The notes under the pieces: model-generated
What the model was told of the DNA's origin: nothing
The model's input: the letters and a program-made list of their open reading frames with translations, nothing else
The model's database searches: none
Made by a program: the position numbers and the translations under genes
Shown: positions 33,553-42,911 of the stretch, piece after piece
How the letters are laid out: every line of letters starts with the position of its first letter
Position numbering within the stretch: position 1 is the stretch's first letter
Assembly: GCA_900177435.1 (NCBI GenBank)
Contig: FXAI01000011.1
Location: 32,648-96,647, forward strand
Length of the DNA: 64,000 bases
From: Alteromonadaceae bacterium Bs31
Lineage (GTDB): Bacteria; Pseudomonadota; Gammaproteobacteria; Pseudomonadales; Cellvibrionaceae
Direction: 5' to 3'

Positions 33553-35688
33553 ATGTACAAATTTTCTGTTTTACTTTCACTTGCTGTTTCCGCTGTTGCA
33601 TTTGCAGAACCGCTGGAAGAGATAGTTGTTACCGGTGAACTTCATAAGGTTGGACAGCTGCGTTTAGCCAACAGCGTTAGCGTTATAGACGCAGAGTTAA
33701 TTGAGTCACGCAATGCGAAAAACCTTGAGTCTATATTAAGCCTCGCGCCTAACGTAAATTTTTCCAGTGGAGCATCCCGAGGGCGCTTTATTCAAATTCG
33801 CGGTATTGGTGAGCGCAGCCAGTTCGTTGACCCCGTTAACCCCTCTGTGGGCATTATTGTAGACGGCATCGATTTTACCGGGCTTGGTACCGGCGTAAGT
33901 ATGCTTGATGCCGCACAGGTAGAAATTTTTCGCGGCCCGCAGGGCACACTCTACGGTGCCAATGCACTGGCGGGGATGATAAATATTGTTGGTAGTCGAC
34001 CAACAACGGATACGCGTGGTCGTCTTGCCGCAGGTGTGGGTAATTATGGTAGCTACGACGTGTCGGCAACCGTGAGTACTGCGTTGTCAGCCAATATTGG
34101 TTGGCGAATTTCCGCCCTCAAAAATGTCACTGACGGGTATATCGAAAATGATTACCTTGGCCGAGCCGATACAAACAATATAGATGAAAGCACGCTCAGA
34201 AATATGTTTACCTTTCAGCTTAGTGAACATTTATCTGTTGATCTCACCAGCTATTTAATTGATATCGATAACGGCTACGACGCTTTCAGCCTGGACAACA
34301 ACCGCCACACGCTGTCAGACCAGCCGGGCCAGGATCGACAGAAAGGTAATGCTCATGCACTAAAAGCAAATTACAGTGGGATGAGTTTTGCCGATGTTGA
34401 AGGCCTGCTGAGTTACGCCGACAACTCCACAGAATACGGCTATGACGAAGACTGGTCTTACCGTGAGATTTGCCCTATCGATTCCGAATGTGCCTTTTGG
34501 CAGTACTCCACTACGGATAACTATGAGCGGGATAATACCAATACCTCTTTAGACCTGCGTTTGCTCTCCAAGCCTGATACAGAAGGTGTGCGCTGGGCTG
34601 CGGGTATTTACTATAAGTCGCAGCAGGTGGATTTGGTTCGCAGCTATGTCAATAACGACCCCGACTATGATTTTTATAATCCCATCTCCAACCCCTTGAC
34701 CAGCATCTATACCAGTGAGCATCAGACAGAAAATCTCGCCCTATACGGTCAGCTGGAAATACCCCTGGCAATACGCTGGACCTTAATCACCGGTTTACGT
34801 GCAGAAAATTACAGTGCTGATTTTAGCGATGATCAGGATGAAGTATTTGCACCGGAGGAAAGCTTATGGGGTGGCCGCGTTGCGCTGGAATTCCAGGCAA
34901 ACGATGAAACCCTGTTTTATGGCCTGGTATCGCGGGGTTACAAAGTGGGTGGGTTTAATCCGGACCCTTCATTGGAAACAGTGGAGAAAACATTTGATAC
35001 AGAAACCATGCTGAACTACGAGCTTGGCATTAAATCTGCTCCGCTACCGAGCCTTACAGTACAGAGTGCCTTGTTTTATCAGCAGCGCGACGCTATTCAG
35101 ATCAAGCAATCTCGTGCTTATCCTGTTGAGGGTGTTTTCGAATTTATCGACTTTCTCGATAATGCGCCAGGCGGAGCAAACTATGGCTTGGAGGCAGAGT
35201 TTAACTGGGCCGCCAGTGATAATTTAGCCTTGTTTGGCTCTCTGGCACTGTTGCAAACGGAGTTCGATCGCTTTGAAAACAAGAGCCATGTGGACAGAAA
35301 CCCGTTAACGGGCGTAGGCTACGATATGAGCCAGCGTGACCAGGCCCACGCGCCAGAGCATCAATACTTTCTCGCAGCGCGGTATGAGTTTGGCTTCCCG
35401 TTAATGCTGCAATTTGAAATCGAAGGCAAAGACAGTTTTTACTTTTCCGAAAGCCACAACGAGCAGAGTGAGGCCTACACCTTGTTTAATGTGCGTGCGG
35501 AGTATGAATTGGGTAACACGGTACTCGCGCTGTGGATGAAAAATATCACCGACGAACTTACCGAAACACGGGGCTTTTACTTTAGTCACGATTTTGGTAA
35601 CGACCCGCGCAAACTCTATGCCCCGGAACCTTATACCCAAAAAGGCGACCCGCAAACCTTTGGTGCCAGTGTTGCCTACACATTTTAA
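33553..35688 (+). CDS. TonB-dependent receptor for thiamin, riboswitch-controlled
   Basis: 711 aa from the ATG at 33553 (GAAGG seven bases upstream). The frame is open from 33472, but that part lies right behind the riboswitch and gives no signal peptide. The signal peptide ends at AFA; a TonB box EEIVVTGEL follows, then the plug (SVIDAELIESRNAKNLESIL, GRFIQIRGIGERSQFVDP) and the barrel ending in ASVAYTF. Thiamin specificity is inferred from the TPP riboswitch and the thiamin-binding, PnuT and kinase genes in the same operon. Confidence 0.92.
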   Translation: MYKFSVLLSLAVSAVAFAEPLEEIVVTGELHKVGQLRLANSVSVIDAELIESRNAKNLESILSLAPNVNFSSGASRGRFIQIRGIGERSQFVDPVNPSVGIIVDGIDFTGLGTGVSMLDAAQVEIFRGPQGTLYGANALAGMINIVGSRPTTDTRGRLAAGVGNYGSYDVSATVSTALSANIGWRISALKNVTDGYIENDYLGRADTNNIDESTLRNMFTFQLSEHLSVDLTSYLIDIDNGYDAFSLDNNRHTLSDQPGQDRQKGNAHALKANYSGMSFADVEGLLSYADNSTEYGYDEDWSYREICPIDSECAFWQYSTTDNYERDNTNTSLDLRLLSKPDTEGVRWAAGIYYKSQQVDLVRSYVNNDPDYDFYNPISNPLTSIYTSEHQTENLALYGQLEIPLAIRWTLITGLRAENYSADFSDDQDEVFAPEESLWGGRVALEFQANDETLFYGLVSRGYKVGGFNPDPSLETVEKTFDTETMLNYELGIKSAPLPSLTVQSALFYQQRDAIQIKQSRAYPVEGVFEFIDFLDNAPGGANYGLEAEFNWAASDNLALFGSLALLQTEFDRFENKSHVDRNPLTGVGYDMSQRDQAHAPEHQYFLAARYEFGFPLMLQFEIEGKDSFYFSESHNEQSEAYTLFNVRAEYELGNTVLALWMKNITDELTETRGFYFSHDFGNDPRKLYAPEPYTQKGDPQTFGASVAYTF

Positions 35689-35699
35689 GGAGTGGATGA

Positions 35700-35951
35700 A
35701 TGAAACTCAGTGTTGAATTAAGTTATTACCCTCTGCAGCAGCAAGACCACATTGCCGCGATATTAAAAGTGATTGAAAAAATAAATAGTTTTGAAGGTTT
35801 GCAGGTAAACACCTTTCCCACCGCAACCATTGTGGTTGGCGACTACGGTGAGGTAATGGCTATGCTGAATACCCTTGTTGCGTGGACTTATGAGCAGTTT
35901 GGTCGAAGTATCTTCGTGGCCAAATTTATTCCCGACTACGTGGCTAACTAG
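35700..35951 (+). CDS. Small thiamin-binding protein (MTH1187/YkoF-like)
   Basis: 83 aa, cytosolic. A ferredoxin-like fold is suggested by VELSYYPLQQQDHIAAIL, then QVNTFPTATIVVGDYGEVM and a final strand IFVAKFIPDY. This resembles the thiamin-binding MTH1187/YkoF family. AAGGAG precedes the ATG. It lies 11 bases after the receptor gene in the riboswitch operon and may hold or sense thiamin in the cell. Confidence 0.8.
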   Translation: MKLSVELSYYPLQQQDHIAAILKVIEKINSFEGLQVNTFPTATIVVGDYGEVMAMLNTLVAWTYEQFGRSIFVAKFIPDYVAN

Positions 35952-35971
35952 TAAGCACAGGAGACTGGGCA

Positions 35972-36592
35972 GTGCAGGAATTTTTTCAGGTTGCAGTAAG
36001 TGAGTTTTTACAGCAGAGCTGGCTTGAGCTGATAGCTGTGGCACTGGGCCTCGCCTATCTAGCGCTGGCCATGCGCCAGAATGTGTGGTGCTGGCCCTGT
36101 GCCTTTGTGAGTACTGCACTGCTGGCCTGGGTGTTTTTTGATGTAAGCCTGGTGATGGAATCACTGCTGCATATTTATTATATGGGCATGGCAGTATATG
36201 GCTATTGGTGTTGGCACAAAAGTAAAAGCCACAAAGCGCTGGCTATTACATTTTGGCGGCCCGGTCAGCATTTATTTGCTTTGCTGCTGATTGCCAGCCT
36301 CACTTTTATTTCCGGCTATTTTCTGAAAAATCACTCAGAAGCGGCCTGGCCTTATTTAGATTCTTTTACCACATGGGGGAGTGTTGTTACTACCTACATG
36401 GTTACGCGTAAAATATTTGAAAACTGGTTATACTGGCTGGTCATCGATTCGGCTGCTCTCTTTTTATATTGGGATAGAGGCTTGTACGCAGCGTCTTTAT
36501 TAATGATAGTGTATCTAGTGATGGTGCTGTTCGGGATTTATTCCTGGTGGCGTCAGATAGAGCCAGAAGCCCTAATGGAGCCTGCAAGATGA
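35972..36592 (+). CDS. pnuT: PnuT-type thiamin transporter (PnuC family)
   Basis: 206 aa from a GTG with CAGGAGA about seven bases upstream. Seven or so hydrophobic helices. The family segment RQNVWCWPCAFVSTALLAWVF, then HIYYMGMAVYGYWCW and a late WGSVVTTYMVTRKIFENW, are typical of PnuC transporters. In a TPP-riboswitch operon with a thiamin kinase this is the PnuT subtype, a facilitator whose substrate is trapped by phosphorylation. Its stop overlaps the next start (ATGA). Confidence 0.9.
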   Translation: MQEFFQVAVSEFLQQSWLELIAVALGLAYLALAMRQNVWCWPCAFVSTALLAWVFFDVSLVMESLLHIYYMGMAVYGYWCWHKSKSHKALAITFWRPGQHLFALLLIASLTFISGYFLKNHSEAAWPYLDSFTTWGSVVTTYMVTRKIFENWLYWLVIDSAALFLYWDRGLYAASLLMIVYLVMVLFGIYSWWRQIEPEALMEPAR

Positions 36593-37383
36593 AAATCAGT
36601 TACGCAAGTGCCAGCGAACCCCGTTTGGATGCCGCGTTGGAATCCTGGAAGAAATGGCCGGTAGAATGCAAGCACAAGCCGCAACTGATTCGTTCTCTTT
36701 CCAATGGTTCTACCAATAAAAGCTTCCTCATTCGCTGTGGTCAGTATGAATATTGCCTAAGAATAAACGCGGCAAACGAGAGCGCCCTGGGAATTAATCG
36801 GGCCTTGGAGCGGCGGGTTTTAAAAACGCTGGAGCCATTAGCGATTGCGCCTAAAATTTTGTATCACAGCTCTCACCTGAAATACACCTTACTCACTTAT
36901 ATTTCTGGCCAAGCCTGGACTCGAAACGACTGTTCGCGGCTGGGTCAGCGCGATCGACTGTTTAAATTGATTGATAAATTTCAGCGGCTTGAATTGGAAG
37001 TAGAGCCAATGGATTACGGCAAGTATTTACTCAACTACGTAAAATGCCTGGAAACTATGGGCAAGCCGCTTGCCGGAAAAACACTGGAAGAATTCAATAA
37101 ATTCTGGGAAGTTTCATCGCACAGCTTACAAAAAGGCTGGCAACCTGTTCTTTGTCACCACGATCTGATTCCGGAAAATATTGTGGAAACTGAACAAGGT
37201 TTAAAAATACTCGACTGGGAATATGCCGGCCTTGGTCACCCCGAGTTCGACAAACGTTATACCTACCAATGTATATGTGGTAGCAGTGAAGAAGCACTGG
37301 TATCACTTAAGTCCGGCACTTTTATTGACCAGCTAATTTACTGGCTTGTATTACTGTGGCGCCGGGTTAACACCCTAAAATAA
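36589..37383 (+). CDS. Thiamin kinase-like phosphotransferase (APH/choline-kinase fold)
   Basis: 264 aa from the ATG at 36589, overlapping the pnuT stop by four bases. Kinase-like motifs are clear: SNGSTNKSFLIRCG (nucleotide loop), the catalytic CHHDLIPENIV and the metal-binding ILDWEYAGLGHPEFD. The match is to the ThiK/LicA-like APH branch. It would phosphorylate imported thiamin and so trap it. A 6-bp hairpin (CGCCAC/GTGGCG) starts one base after the stop, without a T run. Confidence 0.87.
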   Translation: MKISYASASEPRLDAALESWKKWPVECKHKPQLIRSLSNGSTNKSFLIRCGQYEYCLRINAANESALGINRALERRVLKTLEPLAIAPKILYHSSHLKYTLLTYISGQAWTRNDCSRLGQRDRLFKLIDKFQRLELEVEPMDYGKYLLNYVKCLETMGKPLAGKTLEEFNKFWEVSSHSLQKGWQPVLCHHDLIPENIVETEQGLKILDWEYAGLGHPEFDKRYTYQCICGSSEEALVSLKSGTFIDQLIYWLVLLWRRVNTLK

Positions 37384-37433
37384 CGCCACTTCTGGTGGCG
37401 CATACCACAGTAAAAATCCTTAAGCTGCCATAG

Positions 37434-37925
37434 CTAACTGACCATAGCTAACTCGCTCGTCTGCTCTGCTGTTAAATTTTCTACCCGTGCTTTAACAGCC
37501 TTGATGGTTTGTGGCAGGCCTTTCTCCAGCTTGGGGCGTACCATTAGTACGTGCATAAGCTTACCAAAAATGCCAAAGCGCAATTCATAGGCAAAGGTAA
37601 CTTCCAGCCGCGTGCTGTCTGCGTTGAGAGCCCTTAAGCGCCATGTACTGGTGCTATGATGCAGGGGCCCCAGAGGGCTTATGGAATAAGTAAAGCCGTG
37701 CTGCTCTATCCACTGGGTAATATATTCATCGAGTGAGCCAAACCCCTCTATTACACAGTGGCGGCCATGACCCACCCCCAAGGCTTGCTTGCCGATGCCG
37801 TGAGATTTGCTGACTCCTGGAGCCCACTGGTAAACATTATCGAAATCCTCCAATACCGACCACACCTCGCTGCTTGGGCGATTGATAACAATTGCTGCGT
37901 TTAACTGATGTCGCTTTGAACTCAT
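37434..37925 (-). CDS. SRPBCC-fold (polyketide cyclase/START-like) protein
   Basis: 163 aa from the ATG at 37925, chosen because AAGGAGAG lies seven bases upstream; a longer frame to 37958 would cover it. The fold is suggested by INRPSSEVWSVLEDFDNVYQWAPG, typical of polyketide cyclase/dehydrase SRPBCC proteins that bind a hydrophobic ligand in a helix-grip pocket. Ligand unknown. It is divergent from a LysR gene, 180 bases away, which probably controls it. Confidence 0.83.
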   Translation of the reverse strand: MSSKRHQLNAAIVINRPSSEVWSVLEDFDNVYQWAPGVSKSHGIGKQALGVGHGRHCVIEGFGSLDEYITQWIEQHGFTYSISPLGPLHHSTSTWRLRALNADSTRLEVTFAYELRFGIFGKLMHVLMVRPKLEKGLPQTIKAVKARVENLTAEQTSELAMVS

Positions 37926-38105
37926 AACTAAACTCTCCTTTCTGCTAATGGTGAACATCTCAGTGCTGCAAGCCTAGGTGCTATTGCTCGAGCGGGTAAG
38001 TGGGCGTATTTGCCAAAGTGCGGTGCGTTTATGCAACGATTAGGCTAAGGTGGATAAAATATACTACTAGCCAGCGGGTGTTGTTTTGAGAGCGAAGGGT
38101 GAGCC

Positions 38106-38999
38106 ATGAATTGGGATGATTTGAAATATTTTCTGGCGGTAGCGCGGCACGGTTCAGTGCGCTCAGCAGCTCAGGCGCTGGATGTAAACCATGCTACTGT
38201 GTCCCGCCGTATTCGTCACTTTGAGCAGGCCCTTGGGCTGCGCCTGTTTGAGCGCACAGCTCGCGGCTACGAAAAAACCCACCATGCAGAAGAAATCTAT
38301 CAAGAAGCCCTGCATCTGGAAGAGCGCCTAAGCGCCGTTTCTCGCAAATTGGCTGGCAAGGACAAACAGCTCAGCGGTGATATTCGTATTACTTTGCATG
38401 AGGGTCTGTTGCAGCAATACCTGATGGATGACCTGGCTGCTTTTAGCGCCCAGCACCCAGGCATAGAACTGGAAATAATCGACTCCAGCCGGGCTCTGAA
38501 TCTTTCCAACCGTGAAGCAGATATCGCGCTACGATTTTGCCAACAGCCGCCGGAACACCTGGTAGGCAGAAAGCTGGCTTCTATACACCGGGCCTGTTAC
38601 TACGCCGCCAATCGAATTGAAGAGCTAAAGGCCGCCGACTGGCAGAAAAAAACCAATTGGCTTAGTTGGAGCGATACACTGCGCAGGCCGGTCGGGCAAA
38701 TCGCGCGCGACTATCCTCGCTTTCGCCCCCGCCACAAAATAATGAATGTGAGTTTGCAAGTAGCGGCCTGCCGCGCGGGAATGGGTGTTGGCATTCTGCC
38801 CTGTTTTATCGGTGACAGTGACCCGCAACTGCTGCGCATTGCGCCTTATACCTCCGAGCACAAATATGATTTATGGCTGCTATACCACCCGGATTTACGC
38901 AGTAGTGTAAAGATACGTACGCTGGTTAAGTTTTTATATGCTCGAATGGAGCAACATAGGGGCTTGTTTGAGGGCGAAGCGTTTTCTACTGCGGATTAG
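38106..38999 (+). CDS. LysR-family transcriptional regulator
   Basis: 297 aa. A winged helix-turn-helix at the N-terminus (NWDDLKYFLAVARHGSVRSA, VNHATVSRRIRHFEQALG) and a LysR substrate-binding domain (about 90-290). The DNA-binding part is typical of the LysR subgroup starting NWDDLxxFLAVA. LysR genes usually regulate the divergent gene, here the SRPBCC protein. A GGTGAG lies before the ATG. Confidence 0.93.
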   Translation: MNWDDLKYFLAVARHGSVRSAAQALDVNHATVSRRIRHFEQALGLRLFERTARGYEKTHHAEEIYQEALHLEERLSAVSRKLAGKDKQLSGDIRITLHEGLLQQYLMDDLAAFSAQHPGIELEIIDSSRALNLSNREADIALRFCQQPPEHLVGRKLASIHRACYYAANRIEELKAADWQKKTNWLSWSDTLRRPVGQIARDYPRFRPRHKIMNVSLQVAACRAGMGVGILPCFIGDSDPQLLRIAPYTSEHKYDLWLLYHPDLRSSVKIRTLVKFLYARMEQHRGLFEGEAFSTAD

Positions 39000-39058
39000 T
39001 CATCAGCGCTGGGCTTGTAAAATATACTGGTGGATACATTTATTGCGGGCAAAAGAAA

Positions 39059-41431
39059 TCAATGCATTAATTCCAGTCGTAAACCAATAACCTTGGGCTC
39101 CTGTAAAAAATTAAGCCGATTGGTGTAATAGTTGCTGGAGCCTGTATTCACGTAATAGCGATAGCGGTCGGCGAACAGGTTTTGCGCAAACAGGGTGGTT
39201 CTCAAATGAGTTTTTTGGCCCAGCTGAAACAAATAAGATGCGGAAGCACCAAAATTCAATTGCGTATTATAGGCGTCGGTTTTTTCTATGAGGGCGCGTT
39301 CGCGCTCAAATTCGCTGTGCTGACGGTTTAAAGTATTCAGTTCATCAGCGCTAAGGCTGGAAGTATCATAGTTGTCGTAACTGTTTTGGTACATGCGCAT
39401 TTCATCGTAAGCGCCTCTGTAGTCCCAATAAATTTGGCTGTTTAGTTCCACGGTTAGCGCCTTATTTAAGAACTTTTTAGTGAGCACAAATTTTGTTGTA
39501 TTCTCCGACCAATTATTTATTCCCGAGCCGTAGTCTTCCAAAGTAATGGGGATTTCTGTGCGGGTTATATAGTAGTAGTCGGCGTAGGAAATATTATTTC
39601 GGCTGCGGCCGTCTTTAAGGTCTTTATTCATGGCAAAATCTGTGGGCTTTACGAAAGCATGGTTGGCGAGAATTTCCAGGTGTTCGTTTTTATAGGTGGC
39701 TTCAAATTCCAGCCCGGCCAGCTTTATATTTGCCAGTAATTGCAGGTCTTGCCCGGTAAAACCTACCGCGTCAATATCGTTGTAATAGGCGCGCGATATT
39801 AGCTGGCTATTGGTATTGGCAGTAAAAGTGTAGGCTAACTCCACACTGTCTATTTGTTCGTGCTCCTTCTCGTGTGAGCCATTGTGTTTATCATAGAGAT
39901 ACTGGGCTCTTAGAGGCATCATTCTTTGCGCTCTTTGCACGGTCGCAGTAATGGAACTGCTGTCGTCAGGGCTGGCGATCAGTGCAAAGCGGGGTGAGAA
40001 CATAGCACTGGATACATCGGGAAAATCTATTCGATGGCTGTAATGCAGCGTAATTTTTGGCGTAAACGAGTAATTGCTTTCCATTAAATGTGTATGGGTT
40101 TCGAAATTCAGCCCATTACCAATTTCTTGCACGCGTTCCTGTGTGGGTCGGTTATTTAAATCCGGGTCTTGGGTGTAGACACTGGTGTCAAAATCACTGA
40201 TAAGGTAAAGCCCTTCGCGTACCATAATGTGGTCTGCATCCTCTCCCCACGGCGCACCAATATTGATGTTTCTATACTCGTAGCCGGAGATGATATTCCA
40301 GTTATCTGCCTCATAGGTGTATAGAAAAGAGGCTGTCCAGCGGTTTTGTGAGAAGGCATAGTCCCTGACATTATTATAATGATCCTCCGGCCAGTGCTCG
40401 TTTGCCTGCTCGTAGCGAAGATATTCCTGAGAGTCGTAAGTGAGCGCGCTAGTTAAGTGGGACTTGGTGTTTATCTGCCAGATGTGTTCAGGTGCCACAA
40501 TTAGGCTTCGCAAACTAACTTTGCGGTTGTCTACCACGTCAATAACATTATCGCTCTCATCCCGCTGAGGGGAGAGCGTGCGAAAATGATGGAGTTGACC
40601 AGATTGTGTGTAGCGAGCGAACAGTTTGAAGTCCTCGCGGTAGCGTATATCCATATGCAGTTTTATCTGCGCTCGGTCAAAGCTGTCTGCCAGGTAGGCT
40701 TGTGGGCCGTAGCTATCAATGCCTCGCTTGCCCACATAGCGACTGTCAGAGGCTTCCGTTGGCGAAGGAATAAAGTAATTGGGTGATTCCAGCCCGTCGG
40801 TTTGGCGATACGAGCCAAACCAGTAACTTTCGAGCTGGCCGAAATTCTTTGCAAACTGGTAGCTAAAACCCTTACTGCGATATTCCGGAGTATAGCCAAG
40901 GTTGAAGGAATTGAATTCCTTACCCGGTGCCTTGGTGATGATGTTGATGACTCCGGCAATAGCGCCTGTGCCATATACCACCGAGCCCGGTCCCCGTGCC
41001 ACTTCCACTTTCTCAATATCGCTTAAGTCCCACTGGTCAAGTTCCACCATGGGGCCTTCGTACACCATATTGGTGATGTTTTTGCCGTTTACCAGCAGTA
41101 GCAGTTTGTAGTTTTCCGCAGCAATATTGCCGCGCAAACCAATTTTATCCCCCTCCGAGTGGGCCATTAGCATCAGCCCCGGTACGTGGATCTCTAGCAG
41201 TTCGGCAAGATTCTTGGCGCTGGTGCTTTGGATGTGGTTTTGCTGGATAACCGTAATAGCGGAGGGCGACTCGCTGGCTTGCACCGGCAGAAGCTGACCC
41301 GTAGAGACTTTTACCTCGAGTAACTGCTCCAGGGAAAGGTCGAATAGCTGTTGGGATGACAGAGCCAGGCTACTGGCAGTGAGCAGATAAACAGCGGACA
41401 GGGTTCTAAGTGCGGCATACCGTTTGTGCAT
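39059..41431 (-). CDS. TonB-dependent receptor, substrate unknown
   Basis: 790 aa. The signal peptide ends near LALSS; the mature start QLFDLSLEQLLEVKVSTG is typical of many receptors in marine gammaproteobacteria. The plug has NLAELLEIHVPGLML, GLRGNIAAENYKLLLLVNG and VEVARGPGSVVYGTGAIAGV. The barrel ends LRLELMH, without the usual final aromatic residue. No riboswitch or transport partner is adjacent, so the ligand is open. The gene is alone in its transcription unit. Confidence 0.88.
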   Translation of the reverse strand: MHKRYAALRTLSAVYLLTASSLALSSQQLFDLSLEQLLEVKVSTGQLLPVQASESPSAITVIQQNHIQSTSAKNLAELLEIHVPGLMLMAHSEGDKIGLRGNIAAENYKLLLLVNGKNITNMVYEGPMVELDQWDLSDIEKVEVARGPGSVVYGTGAIAGVINIITKAPGKEFNSFNLGYTPEYRSKGFSYQFAKNFGQLESYWFGSYRQTDGLESPNYFIPSPTEASDSRYVGKRGIDSYGPQAYLADSFDRAQIKLHMDIRYREDFKLFARYTQSGQLHHFRTLSPQRDESDNVIDVVDNRKVSLRSLIVAPEHIWQINTKSHLTSALTYDSQEYLRYEQANEHWPEDHYNNVRDYAFSQNRWTASFLYTYEADNWNIISGYEYRNINIGAPWGEDADHIMVREGLYLISDFDTSVYTQDPDLNNRPTQERVQEIGNGLNFETHTHLMESNYSFTPKITLHYSHRIDFPDVSSAMFSPRFALIASPDDSSSITATVQRAQRMMPLRAQYLYDKHNGSHEKEHEQIDSVELAYTFTANTNSQLISRAYYNDIDAVGFTGQDLQLLANIKLAGLEFEATYKNEHLEILANHAFVKPTDFAMNKDLKDGRSRNNISYADYYYITRTEIPITLEDYGSGINNWSENTTKFVLTKKFLNKALTVELNSQIYWDYRGAYDEMRMYQNSYDNYDTSSLSADELNTLNRQHSEFERERALIEKTDAYNTQLNFGASASYLFQLGQKTHLRTTLFAQNLFADRYRYYVNTGSSNYYTNRLNFLQEPKVIGLRLELMH

Positions 41432-41602
41432 TTTTTCGGTTTTCTCCCGTCCCTTAACCGGCTATCTCTTGAGTATAGCGCACGCTAAAGGGCTGAGAGA
41501 CTGGCTGTGCCAGAGTGACAAAAAAATTTGCGGATAGACGATGCAGGTATTTATAGGCTGAGAGGGTGCAGACCAGAAGGTAGGAGCTGGCAGTTACAGA
41601 TA

Positions 41603-41632
41603 CAAAAAGGCCCCACCCGATCGGTGAGGCCT
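41603..41632 (-). terminator. Terminator of the bacterioferritin operon
   Basis: A 10-bp stem with one mismatch, AGGCCCCACC / GGTGAGGCCT at 41608-41632, followed on the minus strand by TTTTTG. It lies 27 bases past the stop at 41660. Confidence 0.8.
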
Positions 41633-41659
41633 CTACTTATGGTCGTTTGGCGCGGCTTG

Positions 41660-42127
41660 TTACAGTTGCGACTGCAAGTAATTCTGCAGGCCAATTTTTT
41701 GAATAAGGCCCAGCTGTTGTTCCAACCAGTAAGCGTGGTCCGATTCAGTATCGTCCAGTAAGACTTCAAGCATATCGCGGGTGACATAGTCTTTTTCGGT
41801 TTCGCATAAATGGATCACATCTTTCAGCGCTGCGGCTACTGCGTACTCTACATTAAGGTCAGCCTGTAACATTGAGGGCACATCTTTGCCAATATTCAAG
41901 CCATCGCGGGTAACCATATCCGGCGTGCCTTCCAAAAACAGCATGCGCTCAATCAGCTTTTTTGCGTGACCTTTTTCGTCTTCAAACTCGTGAGCAATAC
42001 GCTCGTAAAGTTTGGTGAAGCCCCAGTCTGCGTACATCTCTGAGTGTATAAAATATTGGTCCATGGCGGCCAGTTCATAGGCCAATAAACCATTCAGTGC
42101 GTCGATTACGTTTTGTTTACCCTGCAT
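41660..42127 (-). CDS. bfr: Bacterioferritin, ferroxidase subunit
   Basis: 155 aa, four-helix bundle. Ferroxidase ligands are all present in E. coli-like numbering: Glu18, Tyr25, Glu51, His54, Glu94, then Glu128 and His131 (shifted by one). The heme-ligating Met52 is replaced by Lys52 (DEKGH). It should oxidise and store iron but not bind heme by itself. It lies two bases after the second bacterioferritin gene, whose residues are the opposite, so the two probably make a mixed 24-mer. Confidence 0.92.
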   Translation of the reverse strand: MQGKQNVIDALNGLLAYELAAMDQYFIHSEMYADWGFTKLYERIAHEFEDEKGHAKKLIERMLFLEGTPDMVTRDGLNIGKDVPSMLQADLNVEYAVAAALKDVIHLCETEKDYVTRDMLEVLLDDTESDHAYWLEQQLGLIQKIGLQNYLQSQL

Positions 42128-42129
42128 AA

Positions 42130-42606
42130 TTATTCACCTTCTGAAATCTGTGCTTGTAAATAGTTTTGTAAGCCCAACTCTGCGATCTGATGTTGTTGCG
42201 CCTCCAGCCAGTCTAGATGCGCTTCTTCGTATTCCAGAAGCTCCTGGAGCAGGCTGCGGCTAACGTAATCTTTTAATTGTTCGCAGGTAGCTATCGCTTG
42301 TTTTAGGGTGTGAGTATTGTCCTGCTGGAAGAGTAGATCGCAGTTGAGCATTTCTTCGGTGTTTTCACCCACTTGCAAAGGGTCGAGCTTTTGCAAGTTA
42401 GGCAGGCCTTCAAGGAACAAAATACGCTCAATGAGTTTGTCTGCCTGCTTCATATCTTTAATGGATTTTTTGTAGCTCACATGATCCAAATTCTCGAAGC
42501 CCCAGTTTTTATACATTCGAGCGTGAAGAAAATAGCGATTGATGGATGTGAGCTCTACAGTAAGCACCGCATTAAGTGTGCTTATTATTTGGCTGTCGGT
42601 TTTCAT
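42130..42606 (-). CDS. bfr: Bacterioferritin, heme-binding subunit with degenerate ferroxidase site
   Basis: 158 aa. The heme ligand Met52 is kept (KDMKQ), as are Glu18, Tyr25, Glu127 and His130. Glu51 is Asp, His54 is Gln and Glu94 is Gln, so the di-iron centre is unlikely to work. It is the first gene of the operon, with GGAGG five bases before the ATG. Two-subunit bacterioferritins of this kind are known from other proteobacteria; the heme subunit passes electrons for iron release. Confidence 0.92.
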   Translation of the reverse strand: MKTDSQIISTLNAVLTVELTSINRYFLHARMYKNWGFENLDHVSYKKSIKDMKQADKLIERILFLEGLPNLQKLDPLQVGENTEEMLNCDLLFQQDNTHTLKQAIATCEQLKDYVSRSLLQELLEYEEAHLDWLEAQQHQIAELGLQNYLQAQISEGE

Positions 42607-42750
42607 AGCGGCCTCCGAAATGCTGGGGCATGGTTAGCAGTATTTAGAACAATAGTGATAAGTGCCCGCGCTTATGTGAACAGCGAAGCGCATAAGTCTA
42701 ATCGATACGTGAAGAAAAAGACAAAAAATCTTTGCATTTCAAGGATGTAG

Positions 42751-42769
42751 CTTAATGATAACAATTGCG
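42751..42769. promoter_or_regulatory. Weak Fur-box-like sequence upstream of bacterioferritins
   Basis: CTTAATGATAACAATTGCG matches 12 of 19 positions of the Fur consensus, including an unbroken TAATGATAA. It lies in the divergent region between the bacterioferritin operon and the rhomboid gene, about 145 bases from the former. The match is modest, so it is a suggestion only. Confidence 0.25.
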
Positions 42770-42911
42770 ATTTAGCTTATTGATTTGACTTGGCCAAGTG
42801 TAATACTTTGGTTAGTAAGTTCCCCCTTGTAAAATTATCCTATATGTTTAAAGAATAAGGCACAGAATTCCTCGGTATTTTTTACAAGACCACAATGGAT
42901 GGACGTACAAA

